64,000 nucleotides of DNA, from positions 8,150,501-8,214,500 of the forward strand of contig NZ_JACHMS010000001.1 of the NCBI RefSeq assembly GCF_014205055.1. The letters run 5' to 3'. The stretch is from Streptomyces luteogriseus (lineage in GTDB: Bacteria; Actinomycetota; Actinomycetes; Streptomycetales; Streptomycetaceae). Shown here piece after piece: positions 14,021 through 22,467 of this stretch. The notes below the pieces were generated by a model. It made no database searches and was not told the DNA's origin. It worked only from the letters and a program-made list of their open reading frames with translations. The stretch's first letter is position 1; each line of letters begins with the position of its first letter. Made by a program: the position numbers and the translations under genes.

Positions 14021-16846
14021 CTACGCCATCTGACGCCGCACCAGCTCGTGCAGCCGGCCTCCGGTGTCGGCGAGGAGCTGCGCGGGCGGGCCCTGCTGGA
14101 TGACCTTGCCCTCCTCCATCACCACGACCCGGTCGGCGTCCAGCACCGTCGACAGCCGGTGCGCGATGACGATCCGGGTCGCGTTGAGGGCCTTGGTGCT
14201 CTCGATCACCGTGCGCTGCGTCTCGTTGTCGAGCGCGCTGGTCGCCTCGTCGAAGAAGAGGATGCGCGGCCGCCGGATCAGCGCCTGGGCGATCATCAGC
14301 CGCTGGCGCTGGCCGCCGGAGACGGCTCCGCTGCCCGCGACGATCGTGTGCAGGCCCATCGGCATCCGCTTGATGTCCTCGGCGAGACCGGCCATCTCGG
14401 CCGCCGCCATCGCCTCCTCCGGCGTGTACGGCTCGGTGCCGCAGATGACGTCCAGGATCGAACCGGTGAACGGCTGCGCGTTCTGGAGCACCACACCGCA
14501 CTGGCGGCGCACCGCCGACTGGTCGAGGGCCGCCAGGTCCTGCCCGTCGTACAGCACGCTGCCCGACACCGGCCGGTCGAAGCCGATCAGCAGCCGCAGC
14601 AGCGTCGACTTTCCGCAGCCGCTCGGGCCGACGACCGCGACGAACTCGCCCGGTCGCACCTCGAACGACACGTCGTCCAGGACCAGCGGACCGTCGTCCG
14701 AGTAACGGAAGGACACCCGCCGTGCCTCGATCGCCCCGCTCAGCGGACCCGGCCGGGTGCTCGCCGTGCGCACCTCCGGCGTCGCGTCGAGCACCGGCTT
14801 GATCTCCTCGAACAGCGGCAGCGCGGCCACCGCCGAGACGAACGAGCCCGTCAGCTGCGTGACGGAGGTCAGCACCATCGTCACCGACGTGTTGAAGGTG
14901 AGGAACGCCGCCGCCGACATCGAGCCCCGGGCGGGGCCGGCCAGCAGCATGAACATCAGCAGGGTGCACAGCGGCAGGTACACCGCGCCCAGCACCGTCG
15001 TGAGGTTCTTGATGCGGCCGACCTTCTGCTGGAGCTCCCGGCTGCGCGCGAACTCCGAGGCCCACGCGGCGTACGCGTAGTTCTCGGCCGCGGCCACCCG
15101 CAGCTTGGGCAGACCCCGCAGCGTCTGGAACGCCTGGTTGTTCAGCTTGTTGGAGAGCACCACGAGACGCCGCTGCCAGCGCACCTGCCACAGCCCGAGG
15201 CCCAGGAACACGGCGGCGATGACGACGAGCATGCCGATCGCGGCCATCGCCATCGGCACGCTGAACCACAGCAGCAGCCCCAGGTTCATCGCGCCGACCG
15301 TCACCGACTGGGCGACCGTCGGTCCGACCCCCGCCAGCAGCCGGCGGATCGAGCTGATGCCCATGGCCGCGCTGGCCAGTTCGCCCGTGGAGCGCTCGGT
15401 GAAGAACTTCGTCGGCAGTCTCAGCAGCCGGTCCCACACCGCCGGCTGGAGCGTCGCCTCGATCCGGCCCTCCAGCCGCAGGATCGTGAGGTTCTGCAAC
15501 AGCATGAAGGCCGCCGCCACCACACTGCTCAGCATCACCGCGAGACACACCTGCACGATCAGGTCCGTCTGCGCCTTCGGCACGAACTCGCCCAGCACCT
15601 TGCCGGTCGCGATGGGCACGAGCGCGCCGATCGCCACCGTCACCAGACCGCTGAGCAGCAGACCCGTCAGGTCGCCGCGCATGCCCTGCATGCAGAACCG
15701 CAGCAGCCTCAGCGGACTGAGCCCCCGCTCCGGCAGCGGACGGTAGAACATCACCGCGCGCGGCTCGAACTCTTCGGCGTTGGCCTTCTCGACCGGCGTC
15801 TCCCGGCCGGTCGACGGATGCACCGCGACATAGCCGCCGCGCCGCCACAGCAGCGCAACCGGCGCGCCCGACAGGGCCCGCTGACCCACCAGCGGCCCCA
15901 CGTTGTCCCGCCACCAGCGGCCGTCGAGCCGTACCGCCCGGGTACGCACGCGGGAGGCCAGGGCGACCTGCTCGACCGGGTCGAGGCGGTCGCCGCCGGT
16001 GCCCTTCTGGGTCGGCTCGGTGATACGGATCCCGGCCGCCTGCCCGACCAGCTTGCAGGCCGCGTACGTGGCGTCCGCGTCGGCCGCGGTCGTGCGCTGG
16101 GAGGAGCGCTTGCCGATGGAGGCGAGCAGCGTCTGGTCGGCCTGGGCGCGCACCGCCTCACCGGCCTTGATGCCCTCGGCGGTGCGCGTCTCGTGGGTGC
16201 GCTCCAGCTGCTCGATCCAGCGGTCCAGCGTGGTCAGCAGCCGGTACTGCTGGTCGACCATGGACTGCCACAGCCCCGGATCCATCAGCAGGTCGGCCGC
16301 GGCCTCCGCGCCGTACAGCGAGCCGTACTGCACACTGCCCGGCGGCACCTGCATCCAGAACACGTCGTCGTCCGTCGGCGCGGCGGCCCGCTCGGTGGCC
16401 ATCGGCGCCTGGAACAGGATCGACAGGCTGCGGCCGACCCCGAGGGCCAGCGCGTACTCCAGCGGACTCGTCGTCGGCGGCACGTACTGCGGGTTGCCGT
16501 ACTCGTCGTACGACCAGGTCGCGGTGTTGGCGGGCTGGTACAGCTCGCGCAGGCCGATGCGGTGCACCACGCAGTCCCGCAGCGGCCGGGCCACCAAGGT
16601 GTGCTGCGGTCCCGGCACCGGGCCGAGCACCAGCGAGCCCGCCTCCAGCCGGCCCAGATGGTGCCAGTGGCCCTGCTGCCCGGCGTCGACCGCGAACAGG
16701 TCCACGGCGCCGGAAGCCACCAGCCACAGCACCTGCGGGCCTTCGAGGTCGAGGCGGTTGAACCCGGCGCAGTCGATGCGCGAACCCATCTGCCCGAAGG
16801 CGCCCAGCACCAGGTCGCCGTCGTGTCCTTCGTGAACGGCCGTCAT
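14021..16846 (-). CDS. NHLM-type bacteriocin exporter, second ABC permease/ATPase subunit
   Basis: The 941-residue protein matches the NHLP bacteriocin-system permease/ATPase subunit. The long N-terminal half (about 1-400) has no peptidase catalytic residues but includes a cyclic-nucleotide-binding-like start. An ABC membrane domain (about 410-680) and a nucleotide-binding domain follow, with Walker A GPSGCGKSTLL, signature VSGGQRQRLMIAQAL, Walker B ILFFDEATSALD and switch IAHRLS. It starts one base after the stop of the peptidase-ABC gene (TGACATG), so the two are coupled and probably form a heteromeric inner-membrane exporter. It is the last gene of the leftward operon that begins with the precursor at 20229. 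Confidence 0.93.
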   Translation of the reverse strand: MTAVHEGHDGDLVLGAFGQMGSRIDCAGFNRLDLEGPQVLWLVASGAVDLFAVDAGQQGHWHHLGRLEAGSLVLGPVPGPQHTLVARPLRDCVVHRIGLRELYQPANTATWSYDEYGNPQYVPPTTSPLEYALALGVGRSLSILFQAPMATERAAAPTDDDVFWMQVPPGSVQYGSLYGAEAAADLLMDPGLWQSMVDQQYRLLTTLDRWIEQLERTHETRTAEGIKAGEAVRAQADQTLLASIGKRSSQRTTAADADATYAACKLVGQAAGIRITEPTQKGTGGDRLDPVEQVALASRVRTRAVRLDGRWWRDNVGPLVGQRALSGAPVALLWRRGGYVAVHPSTGRETPVEKANAEEFEPRAVMFYRPLPERGLSPLRLLRFCMQGMRGDLTGLLLSGLVTVAIGALVPIATGKVLGEFVPKAQTDLIVQVCLAVMLSSVVAAAFMLLQNLTILRLEGRIEATLQPAVWDRLLRLPTKFFTERSTGELASAAMGISSIRRLLAGVGPTVAQSVTVGAMNLGLLLWFSVPMAMAAIGMLVVIAAVFLGLGLWQVRWQRRLVVLSNKLNNQAFQTLRGLPKLRVAAAENYAYAAWASEFARSRELQQKVGRIKNLTTVLGAVYLPLCTLLMFMLLAGPARGSMSAAAFLTFNTSVTMVLTSVTQLTGSFVSAVAALPLFEEIKPVLDATPEVRTASTRPGPLSGAIEARRVSFRYSDDGPLVLDDVSFEVRPGEFVAVVGPSGCGKSTLLRLLIGFDRPVSGSVLYDGQDLAALDQSAVRRQCGVVLQNAQPFTGSILDVICGTEPYTPEEAMAAAEMAGLAEDIKRMPMGLHTIVAGSGAVSGGQRQRLMIAQALIRRPRILFFDEATSALDNETQRTVIESTKALNATRIVIAHRLSTVLDADRVVVMEEGKVIQQGPPAQLLADTGGRLHELVRRQMA

Positions 16847-16847
16847 G

Positions 16848-19073
16848 TCACCGCTCCCTGACCAGTGCCGCGTACGCGCCGCCGCGGGCCACCAGGTCCT
16901 CGTGCCGTCCCCGCTCCACGATCGTGCCGTGCTGCAGGACGACGATCTCGTCGCTGTCGCGCACCGTGCTCAGCCGGTGCGCGATCACCACACAGGCGCA
17001 GCCGCGCCGGCGCAGGTTGTCCATCACGACCTGCTCGGTCTCCGCGTCCAGCGCGCTCGTCACCTCGTCGAGCACCAGGATGCTCGGCCGGCGCACCAGC
17101 GCCCGCGCGATCTCCAGGCGCTGGCGCTGCCCGCCGGAGAAGTTGCGGCCGTCCTGCTCCACCTTGCTGTGGATGCCGCCGGGCCGGCGGGTGATCACGT
17201 CGTACAGGGCGGCGTCGCGCAGGGCGTCCTCCACCGCGTCGTCGGGGATCGACGGGTCCCACAGGGCCACGTTGTCGCGGACCGTCCCCTCGAAGAGGAA
17301 CACGTCCTGGTCGACGAAGGAGACCGAGGCGGCCAGCGCCCCCCGCGGGATGTCCTCGATGCGTTGCCCGTCGATGCGGATCACGCCCTCCCACGGCGCG
17401 TACAGCCCGGAGATCATCCGGGACACCGTGGACTTGCCGCTGCCCGAACCGCCGACCAGCGCCACCTGCTGTCCGGGACCCACCGTCAGGTCGAAGCCGG
17501 TGAGCAGGGGCTTGTCGAGCGGGCTGTAGCCGAACGTGATGTTCTCCAGCTCGACATGGCCCTGGAGGCGGCGCGTGGACTCGCCGGAGCCGGGGCGGCC
17601 GTAGAGCGGGTCGGCCTTGAAGTTCTCCACGTCCTTCAGCCGGGCCACGTCCGCCGCGAAGTCCTGGATGCGGCCCGCGACACCGTTCAGCCGGGTCAGC
17701 GGGGCGGTGAACCGGGTGACCAGCGCCTGGAAGGCCACCAGCAGACCCACCGAGATGTGCCCCTCGACCGCCCGCATACCGCCGATCCACAGGATCAGCG
17801 CGCTGTTGAGGGTGGCGAGCGTCGGCGCGACCACGCCCAGCCAGGCACTCGGCACGCCGAGCCGCTGCTGCTCCTCCAGGGTGGTGGCGTGCTGCCCCGC
17901 CCACTTGCGGAAGTAGCCGTCCTCGCCGCCGGTCGCCTTCATCGTCTCGATGAGCTGAAGGCCCGTGTAGGCGGTGTTGGTGAGGCGAGCCGTGTCCGCG
18001 CGCAGTTTCGCCGTGCGGGTCGCCCGCAGCCGGATGACGACCCGCATGGCGACGACGTTCAGCAGGGCCACGCCGATGCCGACGAACGTCAGCTGCGGGT
18101 CGTAGGTGTAGAGCAGTACCGCGTACAGGACGACCACGATCGCGTCCACGCCCGCCGCCGCGAGGTCGCGCGACAGGGTCTCGGACACCGCGTCGTTGGA
18201 CTGCAGGCGCTGCACCAGATCGGCCGGGCTGCGCTGCGAGAAGAACGTCACCGGCAGCCGCAGCAGATGCCGCAGGAAGCGGGCGCTGGACAGGGTGGAT
18301 GAGATGATGCGGCCCCGCAGCAGGTTGGCCTGCTGGAGCCAGGTCAGCACGACGGTGAGCAGCACGCACGCCGCCATCGACGTGAACAGCACGCCGAGCA
18401 GCGAGGTCTGGTTGCCGATCAGGAACTCGTCGATGTAGGTGCGGCTCAGCGCGGGCACCGCGGCGCCGACCGCCACCAGCAGCAGACTCGCCAGCACCGC
18501 CGCGGGCATCGTGCCCGCCGTACCACGCAGCCGGGCGGGCATCGCGCCCAGGACGCCGGGCTTGCGGCCGCCCCGGGCGAAGTCCTCACCGGGTTCCATC
18601 ACCAGGACGACACCGGTGAAGCTGCCGTCGAAGTCCTCCATGGGGACGAACCGGCGGCCCTTGCCGGGGTCGTTGATGTAGACGCCGCGGCGGCCGAAAC
18701 GCCGCCCCATACCGTCGTAGACGACGTAGTGGTTGAACTCCCAGAACAGGATGGCCGGCGACTTCACCTCGGCCAGGGCGGCCACGTCCATCTGCATGCC
18801 TTTGGCCGTCAGGCCGTAGGAGCGGGCCGCCTTCAGCAGGTTGCTGGCGCGCGAGCCGTCCCGGGAGACACCGCAGGCGATGCGCAGCTCCTCCAGCGGG
18901 ACGTGCTTGCCGTAGTGGCCGAGCACCATCGCCAGGGAGGCGGCGCCGCACTCGACGGCCTCCATCTGGAGCACGGTGGGGGTGCGGACGGTCTTCGCCC
19001 GGGCCTTGGGCACCTTGCGCTTCGGCGGGGCGGCGCGGCGCCTGCTCCGGGGCTCCTGAGCGGTCGCGCTCAT
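16848..19073 (-). CDS. NHLM-type bacteriocin exporter, C39 peptidase/permease/ATPase subunit
   Basis: A 741-residue peptidase-containing ABC transporter. The N-terminal C39 domain has Cys42 (QMEAVECGAASLAMVLGHYG), His115 (WEFNHYVVYDG) and Asp135 (INDPGKG), a complete triad for cutting after a Gly-Gly leader. A six-helix membrane domain (about 170-460) and a full nucleotide-binding domain follow (GGSGSGKSTV, FSGGQRQRLEIARAL, ILVLDEVTSALD, IAHRLS). The start overlaps the stop of the HlyD-like gene (ATGA). Its substrate is most likely the double-glycine peptide encoded at 20014-20229. Confidence 0.95.
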   Translation of the reverse strand: MSATAQEPRSRRRAAPPKRKVPKARAKTVRTPTVLQMEAVECGAASLAMVLGHYGKHVPLEELRIACGVSRDGSRASNLLKAARSYGLTAKGMQMDVAALAEVKSPAILFWEFNHYVVYDGMGRRFGRRGVYINDPGKGRRFVPMEDFDGSFTGVVLVMEPGEDFARGGRKPGVLGAMPARLRGTAGTMPAAVLASLLLVAVGAAVPALSRTYIDEFLIGNQTSLLGVLFTSMAACVLLTVVLTWLQQANLLRGRIISSTLSSARFLRHLLRLPVTFFSQRSPADLVQRLQSNDAVSETLSRDLAAAGVDAIVVVLYAVLLYTYDPQLTFVGIGVALLNVVAMRVVIRLRATRTAKLRADTARLTNTAYTGLQLIETMKATGGEDGYFRKWAGQHATTLEEQQRLGVPSAWLGVVAPTLATLNSALILWIGGMRAVEGHISVGLLVAFQALVTRFTAPLTRLNGVAGRIQDFAADVARLKDVENFKADPLYGRPGSGESTRRLQGHVELENITFGYSPLDKPLLTGFDLTVGPGQQVALVGGSGSGKSTVSRMISGLYAPWEGVIRIDGQRIEDIPRGALAASVSFVDQDVFLFEGTVRDNVALWDPSIPDDAVEDALRDAALYDVITRRPGGIHSKVEQDGRNFSGGQRQRLEIARALVRRPSILVLDEVTSALDAETEQVVMDNLRRRGCACVVIAHRLSTVRDSDEIVVLQHGTIVERGRHEDLVARGGAYAALVRER

Positions 19074-19909
19074 GGCAGCAGCCAGTCGACGGGGTGCTGG
19101 TCGGCCAGCCGGATCGAACCGGAGGCCAGCGTCATGGAGGTCAGCTTGAACGGGGGTCCGTCCGCGGACGACCACCTGTACCCGCTCTTCGTGGCGGAGG
19201 ACTTGTCCAGCCGGACCGTCACGGCCACCGGCCTGCCCTTCTTCGTGAACTGCCCACCCAGCTGGCTGTCCCCGAGGAACGCGGCGATCTGCTGCGGGGA
19301 CTGGGCCGAGCGGTCCACCGCCTTCACATGGCCGCGCAGCACGCCGTACTCCTGCGTCGGCACCGACTGCACGGTCAGGTCCACGGCGGCGTCGTCGGGG
19401 ATCGAGGCGGCGTTCTCGGCGGGGACGTACACGGTCGCGTAGAGCGGGTCCCCGGTACGGGCGACCTTCTCGACGGCGGCGACGTTCGCGCCGGTCTGGA
19501 TGATCTGCCCGACGGTCGCGGCGAGCGCGGAGACACGGCCCGCGTCGAGCGCGCGGACGACCGCTTCGCCTTTGGCCGTACGGACCTTGAGCACCGGGGA
19601 GCCCGCGGGTACCCGCTGTCCCTGCTCGGCGAGCACCGCCGTGACCTGGCCCGCGACGGGGCTCTGGAGGAGGTAGCTGCCCTGCCCGTGCGTGATGATG
19701 GCGGGTGCGCTGACGGTGGAGGTCACCGAGCCGGTCACCGCCCACACCGAGGCTGCGGCCATCGCGACCACCGTCACCGAGAGCACGAGCCAGCCCTGCG
19801 GGCGGGCGAAGCGCACCGGCAGATCGAGTTCCTCCGGTGACTGGAGCTTGGCGAGGGCCTGTTGGCGGAACTGCAAGGAACTTCCCTCACCCGTAGAAGA
19901 GGTACTCAC
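19070..19909 (-). CDS. HlyD-like NHLM secretion adaptor
   Basis: A 279-residue membrane-fusion protein: a short cytoplasmic N-terminus, one transmembrane helix (about 41-62, WLVLSVTVVAMAAASVWAV), then a biotinyl-lipoyl-like beta domain (LQSPVAGQVTAVLAEQGQRV, APAIITHGQ) and a beta-barrel region. It lacks the long coiled-coil hairpin needed to reach an outer-membrane channel, as expected in a Gram-positive. It bridges the ABC exporter to the outside. GTG start at 19909; the stop overlaps the peptidase-ABC start. A perfect 11-bp hairpin at 19965-19991 separates it from the precursor gene. Confidence 0.9.
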   Translation of the reverse strand: MSTSSTGEGSSLQFRQQALAKLQSPEELDLPVRFARPQGWLVLSVTVVAMAAASVWAVTGSVTSTVSAPAIITHGQGSYLLQSPVAGQVTAVLAEQGQRVPAGSPVLKVRTAKGEAVVRALDAGRVSALAATVGQIIQTGANVAAVEKVARTGDPLYATVYVPAENAASIPDDAAVDLTVQSVPTQEYGVLRGHVKAVDRSAQSPQQIAAFLGDSQLGGQFTKKGRPVAVTVRLDKSSATKSGYRWSSADGPPFKLTSMTLASGSIRLADQHPVDWLLP

Positions 19910-19964
19910 GGCCGTGGCGAACGTGCCGGCGACCGTGCAAGAGGTGCATGCGGAACCCGAAGAA

Positions 19965-19991
19965 CCCGGAACCGCCGGCTGCGGTTCCGGG
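19965..19991 (-). terminator. Stem-loop between precursor and exporter genes (likely attenuator)
   Basis: CCCGGAACCGC (19965-19975) and GCGGTTCCGGG (19981-19991) form a perfect 11-bp stem with a 5-nt loop. It lies in the 104-base gap after the precursor stop and before the adaptor gene. On the transcribed strand the stem is followed by a short T-containing run (TTCTTC). A partial terminator or RNA-stabilising hairpin here would give more precursor than transporter. Confidence 0.6.
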
Positions 19992-20013
19992 AATCAACGG
20001 CACAAAGGCTCGA

Positions 20014-20229
20014 TCAGAGGCCGGAGACCAGGCCGGTGACCGGGGCCGTGTTGAGGCCGGTGACACCCTCGACGGTGCCGACGGCCGTGTCGACCAGGCC
20101 GGAGACCGGAGCGATGCCGTCGACGGTGTCGGTGACGGTGTTGACGGCGTTCACGGACAGGCCGCCGGAGATGGCGTCGAGCTGGGCGTCGGCGATCTCG
20201 ACGGTCTCAACCTGGGGGGTGGAGTTCAT
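20014..20229 (-). CDS. Cysteine-free double-glycine precursor peptide of the NHLM system
   Basis: The 71-residue product has a leader ending IADAQLDAISGG (Leu at -7, Ile at -4, Gly-Gly at -2/-1), the recognition pattern for C39 peptidases. The 48-residue core starts LSVNAVNTVTDTVDG and ends APVTGLVSGL. It is built almost only of Val, Thr, Gly, Ser, Leu, Asp, Asn and Ala, contains near-repeats of V(T/S)GL, and has no Cys, Lys or aromatic residue. Without Cys it cannot form lanthionines, although such peptides are often labelled type A2 lantipeptides. The ATG at 20229 follows AAGGGAAG by about 8 nt. It is the first gene of the export operon. A secreted, possibly self-assembling or bacteriocin-like peptide is an inference. 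Confidence 0.8.
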   Translation of the reverse strand: MNSTPQVETVEIADAQLDAISGGLSVNAVNTVTDTVDGIAPVSGLVDTAVGTVEGVTGLNTAPVTGLVSGL

Positions 20230-20971
20230 GATGGAACTTCCCTTCATATGGATATCTCACAAGGGGGGAGCGGCCCCCTCTGGGGACAGATGACGGCCGC
20301 GACCGCGAGCACCGGGCGTCCGTTTCCGAACGCCCTGAGCGGCTCCCGCGGTGCGATGGATCAAAGCACGCTGCGGGTCCACGCTTCCAATCAACCACCC
20401 CCCTCACCAGGGAACTTGCGCCTCCACGGCACCGTTCCGTGCAGGTCTGGACACCGCTTGGCGGCGAGTTCTTCACACGTGACACCGCATCGGCGCATCC
20501 CGGCCCTTGCTCCGGGGGCAGGCGAATCCGGCACTCCCGCACCAAAGGCGTGTCCGACGCGGCCGGGGTGTGGATAACCCTCCTTTCGGTGACCGGGTTG
20601 AGCATTCGATGTGCAGATTCGCTGAAGCCGGGATCCGGCTCTGTGAGGGCGACAGATCGTTCCCGGCCGGATACGGAGCGTTTCGTTCCGCGATGCCGGA
20701 GCGGTGCCGTAGCTGAAGGGCCGTCATCCGGCCATGACTCTCCGCGGGCCGGCCGGGCCCGCCCTCCTCGACCGGCCCATGGGAACAGGGGAGTCGCGGA
20801 CCGCGCGGTCGGTGGGCGGGCAGCGGGAGTTGGCTGATTCCGCGATGCGAAGGGATCACTTGCAATCGGAATTGAACGCCCCGCACGGCCCGTGCGTACC
20901 AACAGCCATCCAGGCGCCCCCCAAGCTGCCGGACGGCGGCACAGGCTCCGTCCCCCCAGGAGGAGAGAAGT
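20230..20971. other. Long intergenic region between precursor and protease genes
   Basis: The 742 bases separate two divergent genes, both for exported products. Open frames are present on both strands but none shows GC-rich third positions with a ribosome site, and base composition is lower in GC than the flanking genes. The region must contain the promoter of the NHLM operon (leftward) and of the protease (rightward). I could not assign either with confidence, and saw no tandem repeat or clear operator. Confidence 0.5.
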
Positions 20972-22357
20972 TTGAGTCACAAGCGAATTCCGAAGCGCAA
21001 GGCCGCGATAGCGGCGGGCGGCGTGGTGGCGCTCGGCGCGGCCGCGATCCTGCTCCCCAACGCCAACGCCTCGCAGGACGGTTCGTCCGGCGACGCGGCG
21101 GCCGCGCCGAAGACACTGAAGGCGGGCGACGCCTCGGATCTCGCCTCGCAGCTCTCCGGACTCCTCGGAGAGGCGTTCGGCGGCTCCTACTACGACAGTG
21201 CCAGCAAGCAGCTCGTCGTCAACGTCGTTCCGGGCGACGACAACAACGTGGTCGTGCAGGCGAAGGCGGCCGGTGCGAAGGTCCGCGAGGTCGACAACAG
21301 CTGGTCGGAGCTTCAGGACGGGGCGTCGACGCTGAAGTCCGAGGCGACCATCGCGGGCACCTCGTGGTCGATCGACCCGCGGACCAACAAGCTCCTGGTG
21401 ACCGCGGACAGCACCGTGACCGGTGCCAAGTGGGACAGACTGGAGAGCACCGTGAAGGAGCTCGGCTCCGACATGGCCACCATCAAGAAGTCCTCCGGCA
21501 CCTTCAAGCCGTTCGTCTCCGGAGGCGACGCCATCTTCGCGGGCGGCTCGCGCTGCTCCCTCGGCTTCAACGTCACCGCGGGCGACGGCTCCCCGGCCTT
21601 CCTGACCGCCGGTCACTGCACCCTCGGCGGCAACGAGTGGTCCGACACCCAGGGCGGCCAGCCGATCGCCACGGTCGACCAGTCCACCTTCCCCGGCAAC
21701 GGCGACTTCGCACTCGTGAAGTACGACGACCCGGCGACGGAGGCGCCCAGCGAGGTCAACACCGGCGACCAGACCGTGCCGATCACCGAGGCCGCCGAGG
21801 CGACCGTCGGCCAGCAGGTGTTCCGGATGGGCAGCACCACCGGGCTCAACGACGGCCAGGTGCTCGGCCTCGACGCCACGGTGAACTACCCGGAGGGCAC
21901 GGTCACCGGCCTCATCCAGACCGACGTCTGCGCCGAACCCGGCGACAGCGGCGGCTCGCTGTTCACCCAGGACGGTCTCGCCATCGGCCTGACCTCCGGC
22001 GGCAGCGGCGACTGCACGGCCGGCGGTGAGACGTTCTTCCAGCCGGTGACCACCGCCCTGGAGGCGGTCGGCGCGACCCTCGGTGCGGGTGGTGCCGCTG
22101 GCGGCGGTGCCGGTGCCGGTGACGAAGCCGGTGCGGGTGCGGGCGACGAAGCAGGTGCGGGCGACGAGGCCGGTGCCGGTGCCGGTGAGGAAGCGGGCGC
22201 CGGTGAGGAGGCCGGAGCCGGCCAGGAAGCCGGGGCCGGTGAAGAGGCCGGTGCGGGTGCCGGTGAGCAGGCCGGTGGTGACGAAGCGGGTGCCGGTGCC
22301 GGCCAGGACGCCGGTCAGGGTGTCGAGGACAACTCTGGTCTGACCGAGTCCCGCTGA
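20972..22357 (+). CDS. Secreted chymotrypsin-like serine protease (streptogrisin type) with acidic repeat tail
   Basis: The 461-residue preproprotease starts at TTG with AGGAGAG just upstream. A signal peptide (about 1-34) is followed by an alpha-lytic-type propeptide (about 45-180) and an S1 catalytic domain. His215 (LTAGHC), Asp245 (GDFALVKYD) and Ser326 (EPGDSGGSLF) form the triad. Two disulphides are likely (Cys195/216 and Cys320/348). After residue about 371 comes a roughly 85-residue tail of degenerate (D/E/Q)EAGAG repeats, strongly acidic and low in complexity, ending DNSGLTESR. Some streptogrisins carry a chitin-binding domain here; this one does not. The tail could be a flexible linker, a wall-binding element, or a calcium-binding stretch. 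Confidence 0.92.
   Translation: MSHKRIPKRKAAIAAGGVVALGAAAILLPNANASQDGSSGDAAAAPKTLKAGDASDLASQLSGLLGEAFGGSYYDSASKQLVVNVVPGDDNNVVVQAKAAGAKVREVDNSWSELQDGASTLKSEATIAGTSWSIDPRTNKLLVTADSTVTGAKWDRLESTVKELGSDMATIKKSSGTFKPFVSGGDAIFAGGSRCSLGFNVTAGDGSPAFLTAGHCTLGGNEWSDTQGGQPIATVDQSTFPGNGDFALVKYDDPATEAPSEVNTGDQTVPITEAAEATVGQQVFRMGSTTGLNDGQVLGLDATVNYPEGTVTGLIQTDVCAEPGDSGGSLFTQDGLAIGLTSGGSGDCTAGGETFFQPVTTALEAVGATLGAGGAAGGGAGAGDEAGAGAGDEAGAGDEAGAGAGEEAGAGEEAGAGQEAGAGEEAGAGAGEQAGGDEAGAGAGQDAGQGVEDNSGLTESR
22130..22320 (+). repeat. Imperfect tandem repeats encoding the (D/E/Q)EAGAG tail
   Basis: The segment consists of 15- to 21-base units on the theme GGTGAGGAAGCGGGTGCC, each encoding D/E/Q-E-A-G-A-G with occasional extra Gly-Ala pairs. 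About ten units are recognisable. All length differences are multiples of three, so the frame is preserved, and unit number could vary between strains. Confidence 0.75.
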
Positions 22358-22391
22358 CCCTGCTCAAGCCGTCGGCAGCCGGTCCGACGCC

Positions 22392-22433
22392 GCCGGCCCG
22401 GTCCCGCCCCCTTCCTGGCGGGACCGGGCCGGC
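22392..22433. terminator. Bidirectional stem-loop terminator
   Basis: GCCGGCCCGGTCCCGCC (22392-22408) pairs perfectly with GGCGGGACCGGGCCGGC (22417-22433): 17 bp with an 8-nt loop. It lies between the convergent protease and SpoIIE-phosphatase genes. Confidence 0.8.
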
Positions 22434-22467
22434 CACCGGCGTTTCCGCGGCGCCGCGCCCGGGGGAG

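Noticed and set aside
14048..16861. Long + strand frame opposite the second NHLM ABC gene
   Set aside because: An antisense shadow with His/Gln/Arg-rich sequence; the minus frame encodes an intact ABC transporter.
20014..20229. Calling the NHLM precursor a lanthipeptide
   Set aside because: The core has no Cys, so lanthionine rings cannot form, and there is no lanthipeptide synthetase in that operon.
20439..20837. Open frame in the long intergenic region before the protease
   Set aside because: Codon third positions are not GC-biased, there is no ribosome site, and the product has no recognisable feature.
22130..22320. Reading the GC-rich repeat in the protease as a CRISPR or minisatellite outside genes
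   Set aside because: The repeat stays in frame with the protease and encodes its tail.
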